A DNA stretch of 38,076 nucleotides from CAZAYP01 sp964489425 [NCBI: uncultured Verrucomicrobiota bacterium] (GCA_964489425.1 CAZAYP010000054.1:1-38076), one strand, 5' to 3'; shown: positions 24,591 through 32,342, counted from the stretch's first letter. Notes: generated by a model from the letters alone, not told the origin. Numbers and translations: made by a program.

Positions 24591-24836
24591 ATGTTGAAAT
24601 CCATTGTGTTCATTGTACTGCTGGCCCTCGGCTTGTCGGCCTGCAACGACAACTACCAGCCCGATCCGCGTATCCCAGACCTTGAACGGCAACGGGACCA
24701 AGCAAAACAAGAATCGCACAGGTGGCAACTCGTAGGGTTGGTGGCGGGCCTGGGCGTGGTGCTGTTCGTAGGCGCTGGCCTGGGGGCATCGGCACGTAGG
24801 AAAGCAGGAGGGAAGCATGAGCGACCTGCCAGTTAG
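24591..24836 (+). CDS. Small lipoprotein with one membrane segment
   Basis: GGAGGAGG lies directly before the ATG at 24591. The 81-residue product has a signal peptide ending in lipobox 'LGLSAC' (Cys18). A short charged helix 'LERQRDQAKQESHRW' follows (about 31-45), then a hydrophobic segment 'LVGLVAGLGVVLFVGAGLG' (about 47-65) and a basic end. The build (small lipoprotein, helix, TM) recalls spanin-like or Rz1-like phage proteins, but the evidence for that is weak. The next gene overlaps its last 20 bases. Confidence 0.7.
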   Translation: MLKSIVFIVLLALGLSACNDNYQPDPRIPDLERQRDQAKQESHRWQLVGLVAGLGVVLFVGAGLGASARRKAGGKHERPAS

Positions 24837-25239
24837 CCGAACCCAGGGGATCATACAATCCGCGATTGCAGCGGCATGGCGGCCGGAACCGTTGGCGATG
24901 CCCTGCGTGGCCCAGGATTTGCCCCAGCTCAGTTTCTTGGAACGATCCGCGGCAGCCTTGAGCTGGCAGGCCCTGCGGCTGGAATACGCATTATCGCCAT
25001 CTGGGTATCTGCGAGCCTGGGCCATGCTGTGCATGAAGACAGCTATCGTGCTGGGGATTCCCGCCGTCCTGATTGTCCCCGTTGTCACAATCATAATGAC
25101 GGGCATCGCAACCTGGACTGCGTTATTGGCCACGGCAGCGCTCAACATGCTGCTGGCCCTCGTGTACGTCGTGTTGATCGCCGCGATATTGGCGACGGTC
25201 GTATCCATGATTGGCGCACGTATGGCACGTAACCGGTAG
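24817..25239 (+). CDS. Two-helix membrane protein, unknown
   Basis: AGGAGG precedes the ATG at 24817, which lies inside the previous gene in another frame. The 140-residue product has a soluble N-terminal ~65 residues and then two hydrophobic segments, about 70-95 ('VLGIPAVLIVPVVTIIM') and 103-130 ('LATAALNMLLALVYVVLIAA'), ending in a basic tail. No family is recognised. Pairing with the small lipoprotein upstream suggests a shared membrane task, perhaps entry exclusion or lysis; neither is shown. Confidence 0.65.
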   Translation: MSDLPVSRTQGIIQSAIAAAWRPEPLAMPCVAQDLPQLSFLERSAAALSWQALRLEYALSPSGYLRAWAMLCMKTAIVLGIPAVLIVPVVTIIMTGIATWTALLATAALNMLLALVYVVLIAAILATVVSMIGARMARNR

Positions 25240-25291
25240 TTCTCCAGCCTGCCGGTCCACCACACAAATCAAAACACGAAAGGAATCCATT

Positions 25292-25729
25292 ATGGGAGAC
25301 CGTTGTTATATCGAAATCACGCTGCGCCGTGATGACCTGCGGCGCTTTGGTGAACATATTTATGCCGGCATGGACGAATCGTGGTGGGACGATCTCACCG
25401 AGGACGAGGCCCAGCCCGACATCGTAACCGTTAGCGCGTACGAGGCCAACTACGCATGGTTTAACGAACGCGCCGAGGCGGCCAAGGCGGGCATCTCGTT
25501 CTTCGGCCAGCATGCGCAGGGCGACGAATACGGGGCCTATGCCTTCGCATCGTGGCATGGCGAGCTTCATGAGGCCCCACTCGACCGCAACGGCAACATC
25601 ATCGTAGCCGTGGACGACAACCTTGATCCCATTGGCGATATCCAGCATCTGCTGAAATATGTGGCCATCCGGAATACGGTGCAGGCCGCGTTTGCCATGG
25701 GGCAGGCGGCTGGGAAGGCTGCGGCATGA
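25292..25729 (+). CDS. Conserved-looking hypothetical protein
   Basis: The ATG at 25292 follows AAAGGAA by about 7 bases. The 145-residue acidic product begins 'MGDRCYIEITLRRDDLRRFG' and has aromatic clusters ('DESWWDD', 'SFFGQH', 'FASWHGELHE'). It looks like a folded cytoplasmic protein of the kind found among phage genes of unknown function. It overlaps the next gene by ATGA, so it is translationally coupled. Confidence 0.65.
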   Translation: MGDRCYIEITLRRDDLRRFGEHIYAGMDESWWDDLTEDEAQPDIVTVSAYEANYAWFNERAEAAKAGISFFGQHAQGDEYGAYAFASWHGELHEAPLDRNGNIIVAVDDNLDPIGDIQHLLKYVAIRNTVQAAFAMGQAAGKAAA

Positions 25730-25989
25730 GTGCGATGATGCCGATCCGTACGCCTGAAGAACTGATGGACGCGATCAAGCAGAAGCCCCGGTGCTTCTTC
25801 ATACAGCTAAATTACGGGGCCGCCAGCGTGAAGCAGATCGAATACAACCCACACCGCAAGCGATTCCTGATCACCAACGAAATAGATGGCACCAAGCAGA
25901 CCTTGACCCACCGCCAACTGATGAGCCCCAAGCACGGCAACATCGGCCCGGCCATGGTTGCCGGTGCCTTCTACGCCGAGATGACCTGA
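25726..25989 (+). CDS. Small hypothetical protein, coupled to upstream gene
   Basis: The ATG at 25726 overlaps the previous stop as ATGA. The 87-residue product contains 'PRCFFIQLNYGAASVKQIEY' (about 17-36), then a beta-rich middle and a Met-Val-Ala helical end. No family is recognised. Confidence 0.6.
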   Translation: MSAMMPIRTPEELMDAIKQKPRCFFIQLNYGAASVKQIEYNPHRKRFLITNEIDGTKQTLTHRQLMSPKHGNIGPAMVAGAFYAEMT

Positions 25990-26015
25990 CCAAGAAAAAT
26001 CAACCAAGGAGAAAA

Positions 26016-26750
26016 ATGAACCGTTGTAATTTGATGCTGCATTGCGGCGCCCACGCTGTTCCCCGGATGGAACTGGCCACAGTGCCAACGCCAGCGCCGA
26101 CATCTACCTGGCGGCCGATCCCCCACGAAGATTACGTCGGCCGCGTGGAGCGTGCATTGCCGGACTTCGGCTTGACCGTCATCCAGCAGGCGCATGCCCT
26201 GACCCATGATGGCACCCGATACTTCGGGCTGCTGCAGGTGCAGAATGGATGCACGAACCCCGATTACACGTGGGTCCTGGGCCTGCGGAACAGCCACGAC
26301 AAAACGCTGCCGGCTGGTCTGGTCGCTGGGTCCCAGGTGTTCGTCTGCGACAATCTCGCCTTCAGCGGCGAGGTGCAGGTGTCGAGGAAACACACCAGCA
26401 ACATCCTGCGCGATCTGCCGATGTTGGTGGGCGATGCTCTGGCCCGGTTACTGGGGTTGTTCAAGACCCAGGACCAGCGAGTCGACCGGTACATGGCCGC
26501 GCAGCTGTCTGATGCCGACGCCCACGACCTGACGATCAAGGCGCTAGACACCGGGGTCATTTGCTCCAGCCGCATCCCCGACGTGCTGCATGAGTGGCGT
26601 GAGCCCCAGCATGAAGAATTCAGGACGCGTACCGCGTGGTCCTACTTCAATGCCGTCACCGAGACATTGAAGGGTGCCCTGCACGTGCTGCCCAAGCGGA
26701 CGCAACGCCTGTACCAGCTGTGCGACGACTACGTGGGTGTGTACAACTGA
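26016..26750 (+). CDS. DUF932-like phage/plasmid protein
   Basis: AAGGAG precedes the ATG at 26016 by about 5 bases. The 244-residue protein has the order seen in DUF932 members. After a variable N-terminus comes 'LTHDGTRYFGLLQVQNGC', then 'WVLGLRNSHDKTLPAGLVAG' followed by 'VFVCDNLAFSG'. A helical middle and 'FRTRTAWSYFNAVTETLKG' follow near the end. The middle 'LRNSHDKT' and 'FVCDNL' motifs are the signature. Members are common on phages and plasmids; their activity is unknown. Its presence supports the mobile nature of the module. Confidence 0.8.
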   Translation: MNRCNLMLHCGAHAVPRMELATVPTPAPTSTWRPIPHEDYVGRVERALPDFGLTVIQQAHALTHDGTRYFGLLQVQNGCTNPDYTWVLGLRNSHDKTLPAGLVAGSQVFVCDNLAFSGEVQVSRKHTSNILRDLPMLVGDALARLLGLFKTQDQRVDRYMAAQLSDADAHDLTIKALDTGVICSSRIPDVLHEWREPQHEEFRTRTAWSYFNAVTETLKGALHVLPKRTQRLYQLCDDYVGVYN

Positions 26751-26763
26751 CCATCAACCATAG

Positions 26764-26790
26764 CGCCGTGGGGGCCATTCCTCCACGGCG
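26764..26790 (+). other. Perfect 8-bp hairpin between genes
   Basis: CGCCGTGG pairs with CCACGGCG across an 11-base loop. No T-run follows, so it is not a standard intrinsic terminator. It sits about 20 bases before the next start and could mask or protect the message. Confidence 0.55.
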
Positions 26791-26808
26791 TTCAACTGGA
26801 GGACACGC

Positions 26809-27039
26809 ATGAAATTGAATACCCTCACCGTAGCGCACTCGGCGCCCCTGGCCGACATGCCGTTCATCATCTTCCTGGGCGAGGTGGATCGGCTGCTATA
26901 CGATCAGTATGGCATTGGCGCTGATGACCTGGATGCCGTGGCCGTTGCGCAGGAAAACGGCGACACCCCACAGGCGCACGTTGACTGGATCGCGGATCAC
27001 TACGGGCTGGTGGCGATTGCCGATATCGGGTACGGGTGA
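26809..27039 (+). CDS. Small acidic hypothetical protein
   Basis: GGAGG precedes the ATG at 26809 by about 6 bases. The 76-residue product is acidic, with 'PFIIFLGEVDRLLYDQYGIG' (about 18-37) and a helical end near 'AHVDWIADHYGLVAIADIG'. Its TGA overlaps the ATG of the peptidase-like gene by one base, so the two are probably coupled. No family is recognised. Confidence 0.65.
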   Translation: MKLNTLTVAHSAPLADMPFIIFLGEVDRLLYDQYGIGADDLDAVAVAQENGDTPQAHVDWIADHYGLVAIADIGYG

Positions 27040-27617
27040 TGGAAATGAAAAATCTGATCCAACCAGCAACAGCAATGATCGTTAAGTTGAGCGATGCGAT
27101 ATCCAAACTGACTGGTATTCGTGCATTCGTTGAACAGCTGCCATGCCCAAAGGGTGCCGTGGCCCTGGATGTGACTGGTTACCGGCAGACCGAATCAGCC
27201 ACCTGTGGCTTCATCGCCGCCCTGACCGTGGCCACATACCTGAAGCCCAGTGTTGACCCAAAGAAAATCTACCGCTGGGTTGGCTGTACAGAGGAGGGAT
27301 CAACGCTGCGGGATGTTACGTCGGCCCTGCGTAGATGTGGAATTACGGTCCGCAAGCGGGCCACCATGACGTTCGAAGATTTCACCAAGGCGATCGATGC
27401 CGGGCATCTGGTGATCGTCAGCGTCGTGTCCCGGATCAGCGAGGATGTAGGGCATTGGGCCACCAGCTATGGGTATCGCCGCAGGCCAAAGGCTGTCCTG
27501 CTCTCAGGGTTCGGGGTGCCGTTGATGGTCAGTACGAAGGTCGTACCGTGGTCAGAGTTCCGGGCCAGGTGGTGGGAACCAGAGGGCAATGGTATGATTT
27601 GTTCACTCGGCAAATAA
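27039..27617 (+). CDS. C39-like papain-fold cysteine peptidase
   Basis: The 192-residue protein has a papain-like core: Gln50 and Cys56 in 'GYRQTESATCGFIAALTVAT', a helix after the Cys, and His139 in 'GHWATSYGYRRRPKAVLLSG'. This is the Gln-Cys-His order of C39 and related cysteine peptidases. The usual third catalytic Asp or Asn after the strand is not evident ('LLSGFGVP'), so activity is uncertain. There is no signal peptide or transporter domain, unlike bacteriocin-exporter C39 proteins. The first ~35 residues may be an amphipathic helix. The start overlaps the preceding stop. It lies 45 bases upstream of the ceramidase-like hydrolase. Confidence 0.7.
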   Translation: MEMKNLIQPATAMIVKLSDAISKLTGIRAFVEQLPCPKGAVALDVTGYRQTESATCGFIAALTVATYLKPSVDPKKIYRWVGCTEEGSTLRDVTSALRRCGITVRKRATMTFEDFTKAIDAGHLVIVSVVSRISEDVGHWATSYGYRRRPKAVLLSGFGVPLMVSTKVVPWSEFRARWWEPEGNGMICSLGK

Positions 27618-27662
27618 AACAGCTGGCGCGACATCTTTCAGCCCCATTAACGTGGAGTCTAT

Positions 27663-28760
27663 ATGAATAAAATACCCGCCTACGAATTGGATTGCTCGCT
27701 GCCGTTAGCCCAACGTTGGGATGCGCTGCCTAAGTCGTTACGCGCTTCGGGCTGTGTACTGGCGCGGCGTGGCATTGCGGAATTGGCGCAGTATAAGGCC
27801 GTCGGCGTGGTTGGCGTAGCATTTCGGCTCCTTACGAAGTGGCGGAATCCGTACCGTGGCGAAATCAAGGGGGCGGCGCGGGTTCTGGGCATCGATTACA
27901 ACGAGGCGGTTACGCTGAACTATCAGTACGAGATCAGCCAGTTGGTAGCCTTTGGATCCCAGCTATGGGAGGGAAAGCTGGGCGACAGGCTACGCAGTAT
28001 GGCCGATGTGACGAGAAGGTTTGCCGCCGTGTTCAGGAAAGGTGCCATGGCCTGTACTGCCGGGGCGCGCTACGTTGATGGTTTGGGCATGATCCACGTA
28101 CGGTCGCTGGATTGGCCGGTTGCTGGGTTGGGGCAGCGCACGCTGATTATCCATCATGTCAACAACCCTACTGGAGACTTCTTCAGTGTGGGATGGCCGG
28201 GCTATTCCGGCGTGCTTTCCGGCTATAAACCAGGTGCGTTCAGCGCCACGATCAACCAAGCTGATGTAATCCGGATGCCCAACCTGCAGTGGCCACCAGC
28301 GCATTTGCTGCGCTGGATATTCGAAAACTGCCGCACCTACAACGAGGCCCTGCAATACCTGCGCCATACGCCGGCTTGCTTCCCGGCATTCGTGTTGTTG
28401 GCCGGCACTGATAACGCCGCCGTAATCGAACTGGGACCCGCCGGCAGCACGGTGATTCCCATGAGGGGCGCGGAGCCTGTTGCGGTCGCCAACGAATATG
28501 TCAGTGCCAAGCGTAGAAAAATGGCGGGGACCTACGGCAAGAAAGCTGATTCCGACCAACGACGTCATGCACTATTGCACCGGCTCCGCAATTTGGATCA
28601 CGGGACCATGCAGCAGGCCCTACGCGTGGTCCAGACTGGGCCGATCACAAACGATTTCAGCAGGCAACAGATGGTAATTGCCCATGGTCTCCGGTCTTTT
28701 CTGGTCATTGGCCGGGAAGACAAGAAAACTGTGTCGCGGTCGCTGATTGGGCCGCTATGA
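27663..28760 (+). CDS. Acid ceramidase/NAAA-like Ntn hydrolase
   Basis: The 365-residue protein has the pattern of Ntn amidases of the acid ceramidase/N-acylethanolamine amidase and C45 group. Cys131 in 'GAMACTAGARYVDG' would be the N-terminal nucleophile after self-cleavage. Arg147 and Asp150 in 'IHVRSLDWPV' lie 16 and 19 residues on, the same spacing as Cys143, Arg159 and Asp162 of human acid ceramidase. 'GYKPGAFSATINQ' (187-199) fits the next conserved strand. Relatives cut amide bonds in lipids, bile salts or small peptides. No clear signal peptide is seen, so it probably acts in the cytoplasm unless exported another way. On a mobile element it is unexpected cargo. Confidence 0.85.
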   Translation: MNKIPAYELDCSLPLAQRWDALPKSLRASGCVLARRGIAELAQYKAVGVVGVAFRLLTKWRNPYRGEIKGAARVLGIDYNEAVTLNYQYEISQLVAFGSQLWEGKLGDRLRSMADVTRRFAAVFRKGAMACTAGARYVDGLGMIHVRSLDWPVAGLGQRTLIIHHVNNPTGDFFSVGWPGYSGVLSGYKPGAFSATINQADVIRMPNLQWPPAHLLRWIFENCRTYNEALQYLRHTPACFPAFVLLAGTDNAAVIELGPAGSTVIPMRGAEPVAVANEYVSAKRRKMAGTYGKKADSDQRRHALLHRLRNLDHGTMQQALRVVQTGPITNDFSRQQMVIAHGLRSFLVIGREDKKTVSRSLIGPL

Positions 28761-28816
28761 ATGCCGCGCCCTGATTAGTGACGCCTTGCCCTGGGCCATA
28801 CTTGCTAAGCGGTAGA

Positions 28817-29341
28817 TCAGCGCCACGCAATCAGCGACGGCGGCGGGTCGGCGGAAAATACAGGCGGTTCACCACGGTCCGCATCCGATAACGGGCTGGG
28901 TGGTGGCAAGTTCTTAAATCGCATGGCCATTATTTCCTTTGCAAGCTCAGCCCGATAAGTTTCGGAGCTTTGGACCACCAGGCGATCCCGGCATTTCAGC
29001 AGGGCCACCTCGGCTGACGTAGGTGCCCGGCGCACGAACGGCTCCTTGTTCCGGCCATAGAGCGTGCGGAATACCAAGATATCCATGGCTGCCGTGCGGA
29101 AGGCGATCATGTCGTCGCCTTCCAGATCCAATGCTTTGCTGAGCTGTAGGTACGTTCTATGGCTCAGCGTGCGTCGGCCTTGTTCCAGCATGGACAGGTA
29201 CGATTTTGACCGTCCGGCACGTTTGGCCAGCGCTCTCAACGACAGGTTTTTTTGCAGCCTCAACAGCCGCATTGTCTGGGCGAATTCCCGGACCAGATCA
29301 TACAGGTTCCGCGTGTCATGCGTGGCTTCCATCGATTCCAT
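28817..29341 (-). CDS. XRE-family transcriptional regulator
   Basis: An N-terminal helix-turn-helix (about 24-76) contains 'LSLRALAKRAGRSKSYLSML' followed by 'EQGRRTLS', the classic Cro/cI form. The C-terminal ~95 residues are of unknown kind, perhaps for dimerisation or signal sensing. AGGAG lies 7 bases before the ATG at 29341. It is divergent from the 29598 gene, and an inverted repeat GGGCAC-N11-GTGCCC (29362-29384) lies in its leader. That fits autoregulation and control of the divergent module. Confidence 0.85.
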   Translation of the reverse strand: MESMEATHDTRNLYDLVREFAQTMRLLRLQKNLSLRALAKRAGRSKSYLSMLEQGRRTLSHRTYLQLSKALDLEGDDMIAFRTAAMDILVFRTLYGRNKEPFVRRAPTSAEVALLKCRDRLVVQSSETYRAELAKEIMAMRFKNLPPPSPLSDADRGEPPVFSADPPPSLIAWR

Positions 29342-29361
29342 GGCAAATCTCCTACAATGTT

Positions 29362-29384
29362 GGGCACGTTGTTTGGGTGTGCCC
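29362..29384. promoter_or_regulatory. Inverted repeat, possible operator for the XRE regulator
   Basis: GGGCAC (29362-29367) and GTGCCC (29379-29384) form a dyad with an 11-base centre in the divergent gap 29342-29597. Position and symmetry suit a dimeric HTH protein. Confidence 0.4.
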
Positions 29385-29597
29385 CTGCTAAATGCGTGAA
29401 TTCGCGGGGCCAGTGGACATCAGCGTACACCAGCATATTCGGTTTCGTAGGCGGGGATGCTTGCTGCTGCCCTGCTGAGAGCCGCAAACAACACCGTGCA
29501 ATTTCGTATTTCGATTCCAATGTCATAGTAGCAAAAATCGCAGCCCAGTTCAAGCCAGTAAAAACCGAGTTTCACCATAAGTAACCCACGGAGGCCA

Positions 29598-29861
29598 ATG
29601 TCTGCATATCGTTATCCCTGGCCTGCATCAGCGATTGGCCCGGATGAGATGGCGCTGCTGTATCAGGCCAGAGAATCGTCGTCTGGCAAGCGTATCGCCA
29701 TCACCCAACTGATAGCCGATGCAGTTCGTATTCAGTACGGCAGTATAGCCGTACAAGCCGTCACAGCCGTCAACACTCAACAAAAGGAGTCCAACAATGC
29801 CCGAAATCGAAAGCAAGCGTTCTATCTGGAACAAAATCCACCGGCTCGATCTGCCGCGTAA
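29598..29861 (+). CDS. Small hypothetical protein at start of clamp operon
   Basis: GGAGG precedes the ATG at 29598. The 87-residue product has a compact N-terminal half with 'ESSSGKRIAITQLIADAVRI' (about 26-45) and a polar tail. Its last 65 bases overlap the next gene in another frame. No family is recognised, and the overlap keeps confidence moderate. Confidence 0.5.
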   Translation: MSAYRYPWPASAIGPDEMALLYQARESSSGKRIAITQLIADAVRIQYGSIAVQAVTAVNTQQKESNNARNRKQAFYLEQNPPARSAA

Positions 29862-30126
29862 GACCAAGGAAATGCTGCGCAATATGTGGCACAGAGCCAA
29901 GGCGATTGTGCAGGCGCTGGTCAACTGGCTGTGCCAGCACCGCCAATTCTGCTCCACCGTGATGCTGGGCGTGGCCCTGGCGTACCTGGTGCATCCGCTG
30001 CCCTGGGTTGGCCCCATCCTGAGCACGCTGAGCATATCCCTCGCCGTCTTGTACGGCCTCGCCCTCCAAGTCCGGGCTGATCTTGACCGGCACTTCAGCT
30101 GCGTAATTCAGGAGTGTGCAGCGTGA
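29797..30126 (+). CDS. Small membrane protein, unknown
   Basis: AAAGGAG precedes the ATG at 29797. The 109-residue product has a basic amphipathic first half ('RLDLPRKTKEMLRNMWHRAK'). One or two hydrophobic segments follow at about 53-90 ('TVMLGVALAYLVHPL', 'STLSISLAVLYGLALQV'). The stop overlaps the clamp GTG start as GTGA, which couples it to the clamp gene. No family is recognised. Confidence 0.65.
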   Translation: MPEIESKRSIWNKIHRLDLPRKTKEMLRNMWHRAKAIVQALVNWLCQHRQFCSTVMLGVALAYLVHPLPWVGPILSTLSISLAVLYGLALQVRADLDRHFSCVIQECAA

Positions 30127-31520
30127 AAATCCTGCGCAATGAACTGAAAGACGCGGTCGCCGGCCTCTCCAAGGTCGTCAACACCCGGTCCCATCTGCCA
30201 GCCCTTGCGCATATCCGCGTGGATGCCAATGGCAAGACCATCCGGATAACCGGCACCGACCTGGACCAGGTGCTGTCCTACGAAATTGATGTCGCTATCC
30301 CGGTGCCAAATCTCGTCTCGCTACTGGCCCCCATCGATGCGTTGCAGGCCATTATCAAGACCGCCCAGGGCGACACCATCGAGATTGCCCAGGACGGTAA
30401 TGCGATTGTTCTGGGCTGTACCGTCGCCGGGCAAAACATTGTGCGGCGGGTAAGCACGCTGGCGCTGGCCGAGTGGCCCGTGCTGCCCACGCCCGCTGTG
30501 ACCAAGCCAGTGGATGGGCAGTTCCTGGAATCGGTCCGGCTGGCAATCCCATTCGCATCCACGGACGAGACCAGGGCCATCCTGCGATCGGTTTATCTGG
30601 ACGTTAAGGGCAAGGATCATCGCATTGTCGCCACCGACGGCCGGCGCCTGACCGCGTTAAACAGCGTGAGGATGCCGTTGACCGCGTCGGTAATCATGCC
30701 GGTGACCAAGTTCCTCGCCTGGTCCAAGCTCATTGGCGGCGCTGCTATTGGCATGGCCAAGGATACGTTCACCATACAGACCGGCCCGTGGACGTACTCG
30801 ATCAAGCCCGTGGATGGTCAGTATCCGAAGTACGAGCAGGTCATCCCGGATTACGACGATCCGCGTACGCTGGAATTGTCCCTGGAGGATGCCGACCTGC
30901 TGATCAAGGCATTGCCCGGCCTGCCCAGTGAGGGTAACGACAAGGATGCTGTAGTGCTGAGCCTGGCGATGGATGGCGTTCGCGTGTATTCCGATCAGGC
31001 CGCCAAGACATGCGAAAATTCGATCCGGCTGATGGCCAGCGCGTACAGTGGCCAGGATGCGATCACTATTGGCATCAACCGGATTTACTTCCGGGATGCG
31101 CTGTTGGCTGGATTCCGGTCATGGCAAGTCAGCGATCCGGCAAGTCCATTGTTGGGTCGACTGACCAAGGAGGATATCGGCAGCGTGCACGTTTTGATGC
31201 CGATAAGGACCAGCGGCCATGAGGTGCCGCGGCATGCCAAGATGCCGGAAGCGCAGCCGGTCGCAGTACAAACCACCAACAAGAAGGAAACAATCATGAA
31301 CAAACCCGTTGAGATCCAGCCCCAACCCGATACCGCTGGCGCCCTGGACAAGATATTGGTCGCATACGAGGCCGCCAAGGCCGCCGTGCGCCAAGCCAAC
31401 AATGCACTGGCCGATGTCGCCGTGTGCGTCCGCGATGCTATCCGTGATGACCGTGCCCGCCGCAAGGAAATTGCCGACGTGCGCGCCGGCCTGGCGAAGT
31501 TGCAGGCGATCCGCGTCTGA
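30123..31520 (+). CDS. DNA polymerase III beta (sliding clamp)-like protein with C-terminal extension
   Basis: The start is a GTG at 30123 with AGGAG about 8 bases upstream. Residues 1-362 are a full-length clamp: 'MKILRNELKDAVAGLSKVV' opens domain 1, 'RIVATDGRRLTAL' (167-179) is the typical domain 2 segment, and 'SVHVLMPIR' (354-362) is the usual clamp end. Clamps form dimeric rings and hold polymerases on DNA. This one extends about 100 residues further, with a Pro/Gln linker and a helical tail (about 400-465, 'ALDKILVAYEAAKAAVRQA'). An in-frame ATG at 31296 with AAGGAAA upstream may also start the tail as its own protein. A clamp encoded on a mobile element suggests self-supplied replication or repair. 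Confidence 0.88.
   Translation: MKILRNELKDAVAGLSKVVNTRSHLPALAHIRVDANGKTIRITGTDLDQVLSYEIDVAIPVPNLVSLLAPIDALQAIIKTAQGDTIEIAQDGNAIVLGCTVAGQNIVRRVSTLALAEWPVLPTPAVTKPVDGQFLESVRLAIPFASTDETRAILRSVYLDVKGKDHRIVATDGRRLTALNSVRMPLTASVIMPVTKFLAWSKLIGGAAIGMAKDTFTIQTGPWTYSIKPVDGQYPKYEQVIPDYDDPRTLELSLEDADLLIKALPGLPSEGNDKDAVVLSLAMDGVRVYSDQAAKTCENSIRLMASAYSGQDAITIGINRIYFRDALLAGFRSWQVSDPASPLLGRLTKEDIGSVHVLMPIRTSGHEVPRHAKMPEAQPVAVQTTNKKETIMNKPVEIQPQPDTAGALDKILVAYEAAKAAVRQANNALADVAVCVRDAIRDDRARRKEIADVRAGLAKLQAIRV
31296..31520 (+). CDS. Possible separate small protein from internal in-frame start in the clamp gene
   Basis: ATG at 31296 has AAGGAAA about 6-7 bases upstream, a better ribosome site than expected by chance inside a gene. 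It would make a 74-residue helical protein equal to the clamp tail. This could be a real second product or a fused former neighbour gene. Nothing in the sequence decides between them. Confidence 0.35.
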   Translation: MNKPVEIQPQPDTAGALDKILVAYEAAKAAVRQANNALADVAVCVRDAIRDDRARRKEIADVRAGLAKLQAIRV

Positions 31521-31544
31521 TTAACGCGACCGTGGGCAACCGAG

Positions 31545-31573
31545 TGGCCGTCCAGATCAATTCTGGGCGGCCA
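31545..31573 (+). terminator. Long hairpin after the clamp gene
   Basis: TGGCCGTCCAGA (31545-31556) pairs with TCTGGGCGGCCA (31562-31573) over 11 of 12 positions with a five-base loop. A short CCTTTT follows eight bases later, so it may be a weak terminator or an attenuator for the next HTH gene. Confidence 0.5.
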
Positions 31574-31596
31574 TTCACCTTTTAAGGGGCCATCAG

Positions 31597-31836
31597 ATGA
31601 ACAAGACAATTTACGACCCGCGATACCGTGCCTTGATCCAGCGCTTGAGGACAGCCAGGGAAGGTCATGCGTTAAAGCAGAACGAGCTTGCGCATGCCAT
31701 GGGTGTTTCCAGGCAATGGCTGGGTGCCGTTGAGGGCTGCCAGATTCGCGTTGATATCCTGCAACTATTACGATGGTGCCGTGCGTTACGGATCGATGCC
31801 GTCGATCTCATTCAATCGGCGGAGGAGGGGCGATGA
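31597..31836 (+). CDS. Small XRE-family HTH protein
   Basis: AAGGGG precedes the ATG at 31597 by about 9 bases. Of 79 residues, about 14-70 form a Cro/cI helix-turn-helix: 'KQNELAHAMGVSRQWLGAVE' followed by a helix 'LQLLRWCRALRIDAVDLI'. It is the last supported gene of the left element before the attachment site. Position suggests regulation of the element's end genes or maintenance as an antitoxin-like protein; no toxin partner is evident. Confidence 0.8.
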   Translation: MNKTIYDPRYRALIQRLRTAREGHALKQNELAHAMGVSRQWLGAVEGCQIRVDILQLLRWCRALRIDAVDLIQSAEEGR

Positions 31837-32104
31837 GCCCTTCTTTAGCTGTCAGGCGTGGGGGGCAGCGGAAGATAATTGAAATTATGCCGGCTGACCC
31901 ATCAAAGCCGTCTGAGCCGTCAACCTGGCCCGGGGTGATGACTGACCTTGTGCCTACCATCAGATTCTCACTGGCCACTTACTGGCCACTTTTTGTGGGA
32001 AAAACGGTGTTTTATTGCAAGGTTGAGCAAAATTGGATTTTGTATATTGCCTTGTATATTAACAGATTGCGCGTTTTTGTCCATTTATTGAACTTGGCCG
32101 TAGA

Positions 32105-32152
32105 TGGTTCGGGACCAAAAGGTCGCGGGTTCAAATCCCGCCGCCCCGACCA
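32105..32152 (+). other. Attachment-site core: 3' half of tRNA-Pro(CGG)
   Basis: From 32105 on the sequence reads as a tRNA from the anticodon stem to the CCA end. It has an anticodon loop TTCGGGA with anticodon CGG, a variable loop AGGTC, a T arm GCGGG-TTCAAAT-CCCGC, an acceptor strand CGCCCCG, A, and CCA at 32150-32152. The acceptor 3' strand would pair with CGGGGCG, the usual 5' end of bacterial tRNA-Pro. No such 5' half lies upstream; pairing breaks down at the outer anticodon stem. This is what remains when an element recombines into the 3' part of a tRNA gene. The integrase gene starts 190 bases downstream. Confidence 0.85.
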
Positions 32153-32177
32153 CCTTTAATCAGCAGAAATCCTCATA

Positions 32178-32202
32178 AACCCCAATAAATAAGGGGTTTT
32201 TT
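32178..32202 (+). terminator. Terminator downstream of the tRNA-Pro remnant
   Basis: AACCCC (32178-32183) pairs with GGGGTT (32193-32198) and runs into T residues. It is probably the terminator carried with the tRNA 3' end. Confidence 0.75.
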
Positions 32203-32277
32203 GCCAAAACGCCGACGATCCGCCGCGCCGCCCCTTGCGCGCCAAGCCCATCCCGGAGCCAAAACTTTGACGTTTCT

Positions 32278-32306
32278 TTGACAAATGGCGCCGTCCGTTG
32301 TATATT
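32278..32306 (+). promoter_or_regulatory. Sigma-70-like promoter of the integrase gene
   Basis: TTGACA at 32278-32283, a 17-base spacer and TATATT at 32301-32306. The integrase ATG lies about 37 bases downstream of the -10. Confidence 0.75.
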
Positions 32307-32342
32307 CTTTCAGGACGATTCAATGTGTTGCACGGAGGGTGT

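Noticed and set aside
31833-32159. Plus-strand frame running through the attachment site
   Set aside because: The start overlaps the HTH stop as ATGA, but the last third is tRNA sequence, so at best it is a gene cut off by integration.
32040-32306. Three copies of TTGTATATT around the attachment site as possible integrase arm sites
   Set aside because: The third is the -10 region of the integrase promoter and the word is AT-rich and short, so chance or promoter use explains it.
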